Source: an uncultured Spirochaetaceae bacterium
GTDB lineage: Bacteria; Spirochaetota; Spirochaetia; Treponematales; Treponemataceae
DNA length: 64,000 nt
Reading direction: 5' to 3'
Assembly (NCBI GenBank): GCA_902799665.1
Contig: CADCBK010000002.1
Span: forward strand, 43,926-107,925
The notes below the pieces were generated by a model, which worked only from the letters and a program-made list of their open reading frames with translations, made no database searches and was not told the DNA's origin. Position numbers and translations under genes: made by a program. Each line of letters starts with the position of its first letter. Within the stretch, counting starts at the first letter, position 1. This document shows, piece by piece, positions 26,801 to 35,019 of this stretch.

Positions 26801-29800
26801 AGTTTCCTACTATGGTAATCCGCGAAGCGATTGGCTTGGGGCCCAAAGTTCCGCTTGAGTCAATGTAAGTGGCCGCGGCAAACGAGCCGACACCGACATG
26901 TATCGTATACTCCGTCGTCGCGCTGTTAAAGACTTGTATCTTTTCCGCGGCCTTTTGGATTGTGGCGTAGGGGTAGGCGCTCGTTCCGTTTCCTGAAGTG
27001 TCGTTGCCAGAGGCGCTTACATACAAGTCGGTGGCGGGGCCAAGTTTTGCGTTGCCGCTGCCGTCCAGAACGACGTCCCAGCCTTCGTCGCTCTTAAAGA
27101 AGTCGGCGGGGTCGGAGCTGCCGGACGAGTTAAAATAACTCGTGAAGGTTTTGGTGTTGTCATAAAGCGTAACACCGATATCGCTTCCTGTAAGGGCGCC
27201 CGTTATATCCAATTTGTGGAACGCCGGCGATCCGCCTGTGTTTTCGCCAATCCAAAGGTTTTGGACCTTGCTGCCCGTCAAGCTTGCGTCGGAAGTGGTA
27301 AAGTCCACCGTGTTGTCTTTGACGACAATCTTTCCAGCAATGTGAACGGTTCCTGTCTTTGAGTATACGGCGGGACCGTGAATCATCGTTGCGGCGGGAG
27401 CGATTTCGACCTTTGCAGTGTTGCCGGTTATCGTAACGTTCTTTAAGTAAACGTCGCCTTCCGCAGCGATCGCGGAACAATTTTTGGCCACCATGTTTTT
27501 GATGGAACAGTTTTCCAGCCAGCAAACGCCAGCGTTTGAACCGTCATTGCCAACCATAATGGCCGCATAATCGTTGGGCGAACTTGTGTCGGTTTGCGTT
27601 ATGTCTATGTTGGTGAATTTTATCTTGTGGTTTGTACTTACGTAGAAGCCGGAATTGTCATGCGTCGGAGTGTTGAGTATAAGCTGGACTTTGTCGCCGT
27701 CAATATTGTTCTTGCGGCCGACTATTTCTACATTGTAGGCGTACGTTCCGTTCAAGCCCGCGCCAGTCGTGTAAGTCAAGTCGCTAAGGACGTAAATTTT
27801 GTTTTCAAAATTCGGAGCTGTCAGCGATTCAATGTCGGGCGCCTTTTCGCTAAAGGCCTCCGCCGCCCTGCTAAGCGTGGCGTAAGGATGGTCTATTGTT
27901 CCGTCGCCAGAATCGCTTCCGGCGGGCACGGAGCTAGAGGGATCCGGCGTCGGAGAGGAAACGTAAACGACTGAGCGCGACTGCTTTAGAACGCCCTTTC
28001 CGCTCGCGCTGTCATACTTGATTGACCACGGGAACACCACGCCCGACGGCTGGGTCACGGCAAACTTGGCGCACTGGGCGGCGGTCAAAGCCGAGCCTGT
28101 AAGGACAACCGTGTCAATTGTGTAGGGAGATTTTGGCGTAATGGTTGCGACAGGCGTTGCAGTTGATGTTATGGCCGCAGGAACGGCGACGCTTGTGTTT
28201 ACATCCAAATAAACGTCGTTCTTGCCCGCGCCGGTCGTCCCTGCTACGCCGGCGGGGATTGTCGCGGCGGCGCTCATGCTAAAGGAGCATCTTTGGGTAA
28301 CGTAAACCGCGCCGCCCAAACCGTCGGAGCTTGTGTTTTCCAAAATCTTGGCGTTGCCGGACATGGCTAAAGAGGCGCAGCTTGAAGCGGTTTCGAATTC
28401 ATACAAATAAACGCCGCCGCCAACGGCTTTGCAAACATTGTCTTTTACAACGGCGTTTCCTCCCATCGTAATGGAAGCGCGGTAGGCAAAAAGCCCCGCG
28501 CCGCCCTTGGTCCCGGTTCCTTCGGGGCCGGTTTTGTTTGAAGAAACTTCCGCGTCTCCGCTAAGGGCCAAGGTTCCGCCGCCGTCTATGTAAATGCCGC
28601 CGCCAACCCTGTTGTTGGTTTGGTTATAGCTTACCGATCCGCCATCCATCGTAAAGTTGCCGGTTTTGACAGCCACACCTCCGCCGCCGCCAGTTTCTTC
28701 GCTTCCGTCGCCGCACAAATTGTAGACGACGCTTCCAGAATGCATTTTAGAAGTTACGAGACTGCCGTCAGAGTAAACGCCGCCGCCTTCAGAGCTTGCG
28801 TAGTTATAGCAAATGGCTCCGGTCCACGCTGCGGGCGTGGAGTCATCGGTGTAGCCCAAGTAAAGCCCGCCACGATTGAAAATGCCTGCGCCCAAACGCG
28901 CTTTGTTGGAATGCGAGCCGTCCGCGCTTGTGGCGCAGCTGGAAGTTGAAGCGAGCGCTTGGCCGACAACTGCCGAGCCGGAAATAAAGCATTTTCCGCT
29001 GTTGATATAAATGCCGCCGCCAAGTCCGCTATTTGGAACTGTACTGGAATAAGTCGCAGTGTTTGCTCCGATTTGTCCCGACAAAAAATTAAGCGTGGAA
29101 AAAACGCTAACATACACGCCGCCGCCAGCGTCTGCAGTGTTTGCGGAAATTTCTGAGTTTTCTATTGTAAGACAGCCTTTTACGGTGGAGTCGTATCCTT
29201 GAACATATACGCCTCCGCCGTTTTGACCTTCGCTTTGCGTCACAACGCATTTCTTTAGCTCAAGGGTTGACTTGGATATATATATGCCGCCGCCGTTATT
29301 TTCGGCGCTGCATTCGCTTATTTTGCAGTTTTCAAGGCTCGCGTTCTCGCATGAAATAATATAAAAGGCTCCTCCATTGCTCGAAGCGGCGCCATGCGCT
29401 ATTCCCAAATTTTTTACGGTGACTTTCGCGCCTGAATTTGCGCTTATGTAAAAGGCGCGGGCTTTGTTCACCGAGTCCTCGCTTTTTTTAACGTCCACTA
29501 TGTCGGTGTCGGGGCCTGTATACCCTTTGATCAATATTTTGTTTTCGAACGGAACGCTTGTAGCTCCCATGCGTACAAGCGAACTTTGATTTGAAGTGTA
29601 GTCCGCGTCTGGGTCGCCTTCAATTTTTCCGTCGATGTAAATTGTAAACTGGCTTGTCGTGTCGCCGCTTGCAGTGATGCGGTCAACGGCCGTTTGGATT
29701 GTCTTTAATGGGAAGGCAAAGGAGCCGTTGTTTGTGTCCTCAGCTTCCGCCGCCGTTGGGAACACCGTCGTGTAAAAGACGCCGCCCGTTCCGCGAACGT

Positions 29801-30809
29801 AAAATTCTTTTTGGGCAAAATTCGTCACGCTAAGCGAAGTCGCCGCCGTTCCCAGTCCGTCTTTTGTCCACCACAGCTTTGTTTGCATCGTGGGATAGAT
29901 GTTAAGGCTTTCGGTCCTGGAGCCGACCATCGCCGTTCCCTTCATAAAGGACATGAAGAGCGTGTATGTTCCGGCGGGAAGTCCGCCGTCCTTGCTGGCG
30001 ATTGTTCCTTCTCCAGAAGTAAGGTTGAGCGTGGTTCCGGTCAAGCCGTCCAAATAGGTGGTCGTTACATCCGTTTCCGCGGAATTTAAAAGCATCAGCT
30101 TGACGCTAGAAACGCTTGTGTCGCTAAACTTTATCGGGAGCGAAAGGCTTCCGTTTGGAGCGCTGTCCAAGTTGGGGGCAAGTTGAACGCTGGCCGCAAA
30201 ACTAGCGTCGCCCGCCCCAACCGTAACGCTTTGGCTTGCGCTGGCCACAAGGCTTTTTACGGCGGGCGTTCCGCTTGCGTGGTAAAGTTCCACCGTAAGA
30301 GTGTAGCTGGCCTCGGCCGCGCTCCGGGCTCCCGCAAAGGCAAAGGAGCAAGTTCCCGTCACGGTGTCGTAAGTTCCGTCGGCGCTGTATGTGGCGCCGC
30401 CCGATTGCGTAAGCGTCGCGCTAAAGCTGTAGGAAGGATCCACCGCGTCCGCAATGTTTGGAAAGGCCGACTTTGAAATGTTTTGCGCGACGTTTTTGGG
30501 AACGGGAGCGATTCCCGCAAGCGAAGGCAAGCCCGGAAGCGACACGCTGGCCGTAAGACAGTTTTCTACCGAAGCGCCCGCCGCGTCGGCGACGCCTTGG
30601 CCGCCCGCGCCTTGTCCGCCGTCGGCCCCTCCGCTTGAAGGCGCGTAAGCCGGCGAGGACATGTCTCCGTTCAAGTTTTCGCAAGAAGAGAAAACCGCGC
30701 CAAAAAACGCGACGCCCAGCGTTCCCGCAAAGAGCGCCGCCACAAAAGAGAATGACCTTAATGTCTTAAAAAAGCCTTTTTTAGCCAAAAAACTCGCCCT
30801 TTCTTCCAT
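23859..30809 (-). CDS. Giant surface lipoprotein: three beta-helix modules and a C-terminal C-lectin/SUMF1 domain
   Basis: 2316 aa. Lys-rich N-region and hydrophobic segment with lipobox AVFSS-Cys43. After an Ig-like region (about 60-330) come three modules, each opening with a YV...G...YPxATIQKAA-type cap (near 340, 950 and 1260) followed by Pmp-like GGGIY/GGAIY and SGNTA repeats forming right-handed beta-helices. Then an Ig-like domain (about 1920-2020) and a SUMF1-like domain (about 2030-2316: RLPTEAEWEYAALGDY, YDMSGNVFEWCWDW). The formylglycine-enzyme cysteine pair is absent. The last 40 residues (RGGSW...CSVTNRENS...IGFRVV) resemble variable regions of retroelement-diversified proteins such as Treponema TvpA. 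Probably a surface adhesin. Confidence 0.85.
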   Translation of the reverse strand: MEERASFLAKKGFFKTLRSFSFVAALFAGTLGVAFFGAVFSSCENLNGDMSSPAYAPSSGGADGGQGAGGQGVADAAGASVENCLTASVSLPGLPSLAGIAPVPKNVAQNISKSAFPNIADAVDPSYSFSATLTQSGGATYSADGTYDTVTGTCSFAFAGARSAAEASYTLTVELYHASGTPAVKSLVASASQSVTVGAGDASFAASVQLAPNLDSAPNGSLSLPIKFSDTSVSSVKLMLLNSAETDVTTTYLDGLTGTTLNLTSGEGTIASKDGGLPAGTYTLFMSFMKGTAMVGSRTESLNIYPTMQTKLWWTKDGLGTAATSLSVTNFAQKEFYVRGTGGVFYTTVFPTAAEAEDTNNGSFAFPLKTIQTAVDRITASGDTTSQFTIYIDGKIEGDPDADYTSNQSSLVRMGATSVPFENKILIKGYTGPDTDIVDVKKSEDSVNKARAFYISANSGAKVTVKNLGIAHGAASSNGGAFYIISCENASLENCKISECSAENNGGGIYISKSTLELKKCVVTQSEGQNGGGVYVQGYDSTVKGCLTIENSEISANTADAGGGVYVSVFSTLNFLSGQIGANTATYSSTVPNSGLGGGIYINSGKCFISGSAVVGQALASTSSCATSADGSHSNKARLGAGIFNRGGLYLGYTDDSTPAAWTGAICYNYASSEGGGVYSDGSLVTSKMHSGSVVYNLCGDGSEETGGGGGVAVKTGNFTMDGGSVSYNQTNNRVGGGIYIDGGGTLALSGDAEVSSNKTGPEGTGTKGGAGLFAYRASITMGGNAVVKDNVCKAVGGGVYLYEFETASSCASLAMSGNAKILENTSSDGLGGAVYVTQRCSFSMSAAATIPAGVAGTTGAGKNDVYLDVNTSVAVPAAITSTATPVATITPKSPYTIDTVVLTGSALTAAQCAKFAVTQPSGVVFPWSIKYDSASGKGVLKQSRSVVYVSSPTPDPSSSVPAGSDSGDGTIDHPYATLSRAAEAFSEKAPDIESLTAPNFENKIYVLSDLTYTTGAGLNGTYAYNVEIVGRKNNIDGDKVQLILNTPTHDNSGFYVSTNHKIKFTNIDITQTDTSSPNDYAAIMVGNDGSNAGVCWLENCSIKNMVAKNCSAIAAEGDVYLKNVTITGNTAKVEIAPAATMIHGPAVYSKTGTVHIAGKIVVKDNTVDFTTSDASLTGSKVQNLWIGENTGGSPAFHKLDITGALTGSDIGVTLYDNTKTFTSYFNSSGSSDPADFFKSDEGWDVVLDGSGNAKLGPATDLYVSASGNDTSGNGTSAYPYATIQKAAEKIQVFNSATTEYTIHVGVGSFAAATYIDSSGTLGPKPIASRITIVGNSKTTTTLSGSGTDTVLSLVEMNVPLTLQKLGFTSGKATGSGGAIDATGTFDLAITDCAFSGNQATGDGGAIYLSGTIDCVISGSTFGTNSAVNGGAIYANTGVSLDISGTTMSSNISSGYGGAIYSKGSVTVQSDSTISSNGSSGTTVTTAGGGIYVTSAGSLDMAGTVSQNSATNGGGIMSGANVTLSGTVSKNTATSGGGVYLSGSAILTVDGGTIGGDAGEDGNTAINGGGAFVAAGASVKMPSSGSISNNSAKGGGAIFSRGVVEIGGGSVNSNSATDGNGGAILTDNGLTTPYATPIVTISGSALIDGNSASGYGGGVFVSSTGTLNMTGGTISGNNVNANMGGGGVWLYGTFDMDDGLIDGNTAYLGGGVYIASTGSFTMDGGTISGNTANATDSCGGAGILVAGTFAMTDGTISGNHGYLGGGVYVAGASSMSGGTVSGNDAISGGGVYVGSDTFTMTGGVIEENTATANGGGVDVHNDGHLIGTLVLGDNAYIPLGTTNNDVYLGNAISLVSSLDKAAPVVTITPSVYGTTEPVLTEATPGLVGGNYGKFAVTPQTVAGGTKNWTVTNTGYLAELTTGGGSITIHTPEGDLNLAASATTITTSADDTTVTVSATDASGSAITNGLTWNGVTVYYGADEIDSGSGNSYTFAKTFPKGTYRLNVSVTYKGTIYSDSFTITKTVEGAVAVAMPADFKKITAGSFKRKESSTSATAYTVTLTKDFYMCDHEVTQKEWFDLMGKTQADLIGAVSGGVDKGTGDDYPVYYVNWYQAIAYCNKKSAAEGLTPCYTVSGVSDSDWRTLAFTRIPTSSDSTWNAVIYNPDANGYRLPTEAEWEYAALGDYKDDPNWNGYGDSSNSGVKVFAGYNGSNSIGAYAWYSGNAGSQTHETKTTPNANSYGLYDMSGNVFEWCWDWLGDYDSADVTDPIGASGTLRINRGGSWVSTAVGCSVTNRENSFPSSRSNGIGFRVVRNAP

Positions 30810-30908
30810 ATAAAATTATCGGCTTTAACCGTATAATTGTAGCGCGCTTTTGTCAAAAAGTCTAGGAATTTGAGCGGCAGCCGGCGGCGCGTCCTGGCCC
30901 GCGGACTG

Positions 30909-30937
30909 TTGAATTTCTTTCCAATTTTCTATATAAT
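30909..30937 (+). promoter_or_regulatory. Promoter, leaderless, of LapA-like gene
   Basis: TTGAAT (30909-30914), 17 bases, TATAAT (30932-30937). The expected start base is 30944-30945, which is the ATG of the LapA-like gene. The intergenic stretch 30810-30944 also carries, on the minus strand, TAGACT-17-TACAAT and a TTGACA as weak promoter candidates for the giant lipoprotein. Confidence 0.65.
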
Positions 30938-30944
30938 GGCCTTT

Positions 30945-31349
30945 ATGGTCTTTAAACTGATTTTTACTATTATATTTTTGGTCGCGGTGGCGATATTCAG
31001 CGGCTTTAACTTGGACAACCGCTGCAACATTTGGCTTTTTGGAAAGGTATTTACAAACGCCCCTATTTTCATGACAATCTTGGTCGCTTTCGCGGCAGGA
31101 ATCGTTGTCACCCTTCCAGCCGTGTTCTTTCGCGGCGAAAAAAAGATGACGGCGGAACAGGCCCGCGCCTTGGCGGAACGATTGGAGCAAAACGAAAAAA
31201 AGCAGTTGGAAAAGCAAATCGCCCGCAGGCAAAAGCTGGAGGAAGCCAAGCAAAAGGCTGACGGACTTCTTGCCAAAAAACCCCTCTTTTCAAAGAAAAG
31301 CAAAAAAGACGACACAGCGGCGGACGCAAGCGCGCAGGAAACAAAATGA
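30945..31349 (+). CDS. LapA-like small membrane protein
   Basis: 134 aa from the ATG at 30945 (MVFKLIFTIIF). Two hydrophobic segments (about residues 2-20 and 38-60) flank a short loop (NLDNRCNIWLFGKVF), and a long charged helix follows (TAEQARALAERLEQNEKKQL), with a Lys/Ala tail. This is the layout of the lipopolysaccharide-assembly protein A domain family (DUF1049). Its role in a spirochaete is unclear. The last four bases overlap the start of the SPOR-domain gene (ATGA). The start was chosen because the -10 box ends 8 bases before it. Confidence 0.65.
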   Translation: MVFKLIFTIIFLVAVAIFSGFNLDNRCNIWLFGKVFTNAPIFMTILVAFAAGIVVTLPAVFFRGEKKMTAEQARALAERLEQNEKKQLEKQIARRQKLEEAKQKADGLLAKKPLFSKKSKKDDTAADASAQETK

Positions 31350-32362
31350 AACGCGCCGCTTTTTTTGCCGCCCTTCTCTCTTGCGCCTTGGCGGCCTTTG
31401 CCCAAAATTCCGCAAAGGAAATATCGCAAAAGGCCTTGTCATATTCCAGCGCGGGAGAATCAGTTGACTATCTAAAAAAACAAATTCCCCAAGCCAAAAA
31501 CGCGGCGGACAAGCGCGCCCTCTTGGCATTTTTGGCCAGCTTGCAGGAACAGTTGGGCGCCTACAAGGACGCTTCGGCATCCTACGCGCAAGCGGCCGGC
31601 ATTTCCGCTCCCAACGCCGAGGGCATGCAAAAAAAGACAAACCCGCAATTGGTTTTGGACGCGGTTAGATGCTCGCTTAGTTCCGGCGACTGTTCCACCG
31701 CCGACAGCTACTTAAATTCCGCCGTCCGCAATTCCCAGGACGAAACGATTCAAGCTTACATAAAACTCTACGAGGTTTGGAGCCGCCTTTGCCAAATCGA
31801 GTCCAATTCCCAGCTGGACGAAAGCGTCGCGCTTTTAAAGGCTTACTCAGACTTTCCTTCGATGAAGGCGGTCCAGCCAAGCGTCCTCTTGACGCTTTGG
31901 TATGTCACCGGCCAGGAAAGCTGGGGCAAAAAACTCCGCGCGGCGTTTCCAAAAAGCCCCGAGGCGGCGATTGTGGCCGGCAACGTCCAAATGACGCCCG
32001 CGCCCTTTTGGTACTTCATGCCCAAAAAAGGAAGCGCTCTTGAAGCCGCCGCCGAAAACGCCGCCGAGTCGCAAAGCGTTCCGATGGAAAAATCCGACGA
32101 CTCAAGCGGCGGCGCGGACGACAGTTCCCAAAGCGAGGCTTCGGAAAAAATAAAGAAGCAGCAGCTGGGCCTTTTTAAAAGCCGCGACAACGCGCAAGGC
32201 CTTTGCGACCGGCTAAAGGAAAAAGGCTTCAAGCCCTACATCACCGAGGAGACCAGGCCCAGCGGCACGACATACTTTATCGTGGTCGTTGACGAAAACG
32301 CCAAGGGCAATATCGGCGAGCAGCTTAGAAGCGCCGGCTTTGAATGCTATCCAATCTTTTAG
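31346..32362 (+). CDS. Secreted SPOR-domain protein
   Basis: 338 aa with a signal peptide (MKRAAFFAALLSCALAAFAQ). A helical TPR-like region follows (about 25-215), then an acidic Ser/Asp-rich linker (about 225-255), and a C-terminal SPOR domain (about 260-338: LGLFKSRDNAQGLCDRLKEK, with the end QLRSAGFECYPIF). SPOR domains bind peptidoglycan stripped of stem peptides at septa, so a role in cell-wall remodelling or division is likely (inference). Probably co-transcribed with the LapA-like gene. Confidence 0.82.
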   Translation: MKRAAFFAALLSCALAAFAQNSAKEISQKALSYSSAGESVDYLKKQIPQAKNAADKRALLAFLASLQEQLGAYKDASASYAQAAGISAPNAEGMQKKTNPQLVLDAVRCSLSSGDCSTADSYLNSAVRNSQDETIQAYIKLYEVWSRLCQIESNSQLDESVALLKAYSDFPSMKAVQPSVLLTLWYVTGQESWGKKLRAAFPKSPEAAIVAGNVQMTPAPFWYFMPKKGSALEAAAENAAESQSVPMEKSDDSSGGADDSSQSEASEKIKKQQLGLFKSRDNAQGLCDRLKEKGFKPYITEETRPSGTTYFIVVVDENAKGNIGEQLRSAGFECYPIF

Positions 32363-32421
32363 TGTTTGTGAAGCAATTATTTTGAAAAAATAAAATATAT
32401 ATTTAGATAGAGGTAACAATT

Positions 32422-34032
32422 ATGGAAAACAAAGATCCGCTCCTCTGCCACTGGGCCGACCAGATGGCCGACAAAATCATCGCCGAAAAAGGCGAGCGCG
32501 AATCCTACACTTGCGCTTCAGGCATCACGCCTAGCGGAACCGTTCACCTTGGAAACTTCCGCGAAATCATCACCGTAGACTTGGTTGTCCGCGCGCTTCG
32601 AGACCGAGGCAAGAACGTCCGCTTTATTTATTCTTGGGACGACTACGACGTTTTCCGCAAGGTTCCGGCCAACATGCCCGACCCCGAAACGTTGGAAAAA
32701 TACTTGCGCTTCCCGATCACGATGGTTCCCGACACGACCGGCCGCGACGAAAACTACGCGCGCCACCACGAAGTCGACATCGAGACCCAGCTTCCCCGCG
32801 TGGGAATAGCGCCGGAATTTTTGTACCAGGCCAGCCGCTACCGCGCCAACCGCTACGCCGAAGGAATGAAGAAGGCTCTGCAAAACCGCGACCTTATCAA
32901 GGAATGCCTTAACGAATACCGCGACGAGCAGCACAAGATGAAGGCGGAGGACGTTTACTGGCCGGTAAGCATTTTCTGCGGAAAGTGCAACAAGGACACG
33001 ACTACAATCACAGGCTACGACGGAGAATACGGCCTTACATACAAGTGCGAGTGCGGCTGCGAAGAAACAGTCGACATCCGAAAATTCCAAGGCGCAAAAT
33101 TGGGCTGGCGCGTTGACTGGCCGATGCGCTGGAACGAAGAAAAAGTAGTCTTTGAGCCGGGCGGAAAAGACCACATAAGCCCGGGCGGAAGCTACGACAC
33201 GGCCAAGCTTGTCTCAAAAAAAGTTTACGGCTGGGACGCGCCGATCACAATGCGCTACGACTTTGTAAACCTTAAGGGCGTTCCCGGAAAAATGTCCTCC
33301 TCAAAGGGAAAGGTAATCGCGCTTCCCGACGCGCTTGACGTTTACCAGGCCGAAGTCCTCCGCTACATCTTTGCCGGAACCCGCCCCAACACAGAATTCG
33401 CGATCAGCTTTGACCTTGACGTTCTTAAAGTTTACGAGGACTACGACAAGACAGAGCGAATCGTTTACGGAATCGACAAGGCCAAGAGCGAAGACCAGTT
33501 CAACAAGGAAAAGCGCATTTACATCCTTAGCCAAATCGACGGAAAAATTCCCGAGACGATGCCGTATCAAATTACATTTAGAATGTTGACGACCCTTTTG
33601 CAGACATACTCGGGCGACATAGACGCTGTGGTAAAGTCCCTTGGAGACGTTAAGCCTGACCAAGAAGAACGACTTCGCCGCCGCGCCGCTTGCGCTTGGT
33701 TCTGGATCCAGCACTCGGCTCCCGACTGCGCCCCCGACTTTTGCTTTGCCCTCCGCGACGATGGCTCAAAGCCCCAATTGTCCGACGAGCTTTTAACCGC
33801 CGTCCGCCGAGTGCGCGACGAAGTCGTTCCCAAGCTGGACACCTTTACGCTTGACAAAGAATGCCAGCAAGCGATTTACGACGTCGCCACCAGCATGGGA
33901 ATGGAATCAAAGGCGCTCTTTGGCGCGCTTTACCAAACCCTTATCGCAAAAGACCAAGGCCCGCGCCTTGGCTCCTTCTTGCGCATAATCGGAAAAGAAA
34001 AGCTGCAAAAGATTTTGGGCGCGCTGGACTGA
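32422..34032 (+). CDS. lysS: Lysyl-tRNA synthetase, class I
   Basis: 536 aa class I enzyme (archaeal type), characteristic of spirochaetes. The HIGH-like motif PSGTVHLGNF is at 37-46 and KMSSS at 290-294. A zinc-ribbon insertion CGKCN...CECGC is present near residue 190. It charges tRNA-Lys with lysine. The ribosome site AGAGG precedes the ATG. It stands alone, followed by a strong terminator. Confidence 0.97.
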   Translation: MENKDPLLCHWADQMADKIIAEKGERESYTCASGITPSGTVHLGNFREIITVDLVVRALRDRGKNVRFIYSWDDYDVFRKVPANMPDPETLEKYLRFPITMVPDTTGRDENYARHHEVDIETQLPRVGIAPEFLYQASRYRANRYAEGMKKALQNRDLIKECLNEYRDEQHKMKAEDVYWPVSIFCGKCNKDTTTITGYDGEYGLTYKCECGCEETVDIRKFQGAKLGWRVDWPMRWNEEKVVFEPGGKDHISPGGSYDTAKLVSKKVYGWDAPITMRYDFVNLKGVPGKMSSSKGKVIALPDALDVYQAEVLRYIFAGTRPNTEFAISFDLDVLKVYEDYDKTERIVYGIDKAKSEDQFNKEKRIYILSQIDGKIPETMPYQITFRMLTTLLQTYSGDIDAVVKSLGDVKPDQEERLRRRAACAWFWIQHSAPDCAPDFCFALRDDGSKPQLSDELLTAVRRVRDEVVPKLDTFTLDKECQQAIYDVATSMGMESKALFGALYQTLIAKDQGPRLGSFLRIIGKEKLQKILGALD

Positions 34033-34048
34033 GACTGCTTACCGACCA

Positions 34049-34092
34049 AAAAGCGCCGCGCGGCTTTCAAGACAAAAACCGCGCGGGCTTTT
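34049..34092 (+). terminator. Terminator of lysS
   Basis: AAAAGC(G)CCGCGCGG (34049-34063, one bulged G) pairs fully with CCGCGCGGGCTTTT (34079-34092), 14 bp, loop of 15 bases, ending in a T-run. Confidence 0.85.
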
Positions 34093-34124
34093 AAAAGCCT
34101 AAAATCGCGGGCGACGGAGACTCT

Positions 34125-34934
34125 ATGATTGGATTCTATTTAAAGAAAAACTTTTGCGACGGCTGGGACAACATTCTTTTTTTGATTGTCCCCAACATCA
34201 TCGTGACCCTTTACGCGGCGCTGTCATTCTTCGCGCTTGGACAAGTGTTCGCGCTGGAAACGCCCTTCGCGCTTAGCTTGACTTGCCTGGCCTTTGTAAT
34301 CCTTATGGCCTTTGGAATGGTTTTAGTCATGGCTAGCGCCGAAAACGCCGCGGCCATCGCGAATTTTGAGCGGCCCAGTCTAGGCGCCTACTTTAGGCAA
34401 ATCCCAAAAGTATTCTTTGACGCGATTCGCTACGGCGCTCTTTTGGGCGCGCTTGGCGTCGCGGCCTTTATCGGAATCCCGGTTTATTTTTCGGTTGGCG
34501 GAATCTTGGGCTTTGCCTTGTGCGCGACGCTGATATTTTTTGAGGCGCTGTTGGCGCTGGCGCTGCAATGGTTCATCCCGTTGCGCGCTCTTCTGGGCCG
34601 CGGCTTTGTCCAAACGATAAAAAAATGCTTCGTGCTTTTCTTTGACAACACGGGCTTTAGCGTCTTTGTCTTTTTCTTCAACTTGTTTTTGCTGGCGTTG
34701 TCCTTTATGATTTTTTGCTTGGTTCCGGGAACCGCCGGCGCCGTGTTGAGCGGAGTCAACGCCCTCCGCCTTCGCCTTTACAAGTACGACTGGCTTGACG
34801 CGCACCCGGAAAACAAAAGTCCAAAGCTCCGCAAAAAAATTCCTTGGGCCGCTCTGATCAAGGAAGACGAGGACAACCTTGGTCCGCGCGGCTTTAAGTC
34901 CTTCTTCATGCCCTGGCGCGACGATTCGCGCTAA
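34125..34934 (+). CDS. Integral membrane protein of unknown function
   Basis: 269 aa with about six hydrophobic segments (roughly 18-45, 48-72, 100-125, 128-150, 152-170, 190-220) and a charged cytoplasmic C-terminus (KLRKKIPWAALIKEDEDN). Arrangement and N-terminus (KKNFCDGWDNILFLIVPNI) remind me of DUF624/YesL-like proteins that sit next to carbohydrate genes, but I cannot assign it firmly. The neighbouring downstream gene is an arabinofuranosidase. Confidence 0.75.
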   Translation: MIGFYLKKNFCDGWDNILFLIVPNIIVTLYAALSFFALGQVFALETPFALSLTCLAFVILMAFGMVLVMASAENAAAIANFERPSLGAYFRQIPKVFFDAIRYGALLGALGVAAFIGIPVYFSVGGILGFALCATLIFFEALLALALQWFIPLRALLGRGFVQTIKKCFVLFFDNTGFSVFVFFFNLFLLALSFMIFCLVPGTAGAVLSGVNALRLRLYKYDWLDAHPENKSPKLRKKIPWAALIKEDEDNLGPRGFKSFFMPWRDDSR

Positions 34935-35019
34935 AAAGACAAACTGCAATCGTTTGGGCCGTCGCCACAAAAATGCTCACGCATTTTTTGTATCGGTTCC
35001 AGCAAAGGAGGGGTAACAA

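Noticed and set aside
23859-30809. Active formylglycine-generating enzymes in the two giant lipoproteins
   Set aside because: The SUMF1-like domains lack the catalytic cysteine pair in the RGGS...GFR region, and no sulfatase genes are near.
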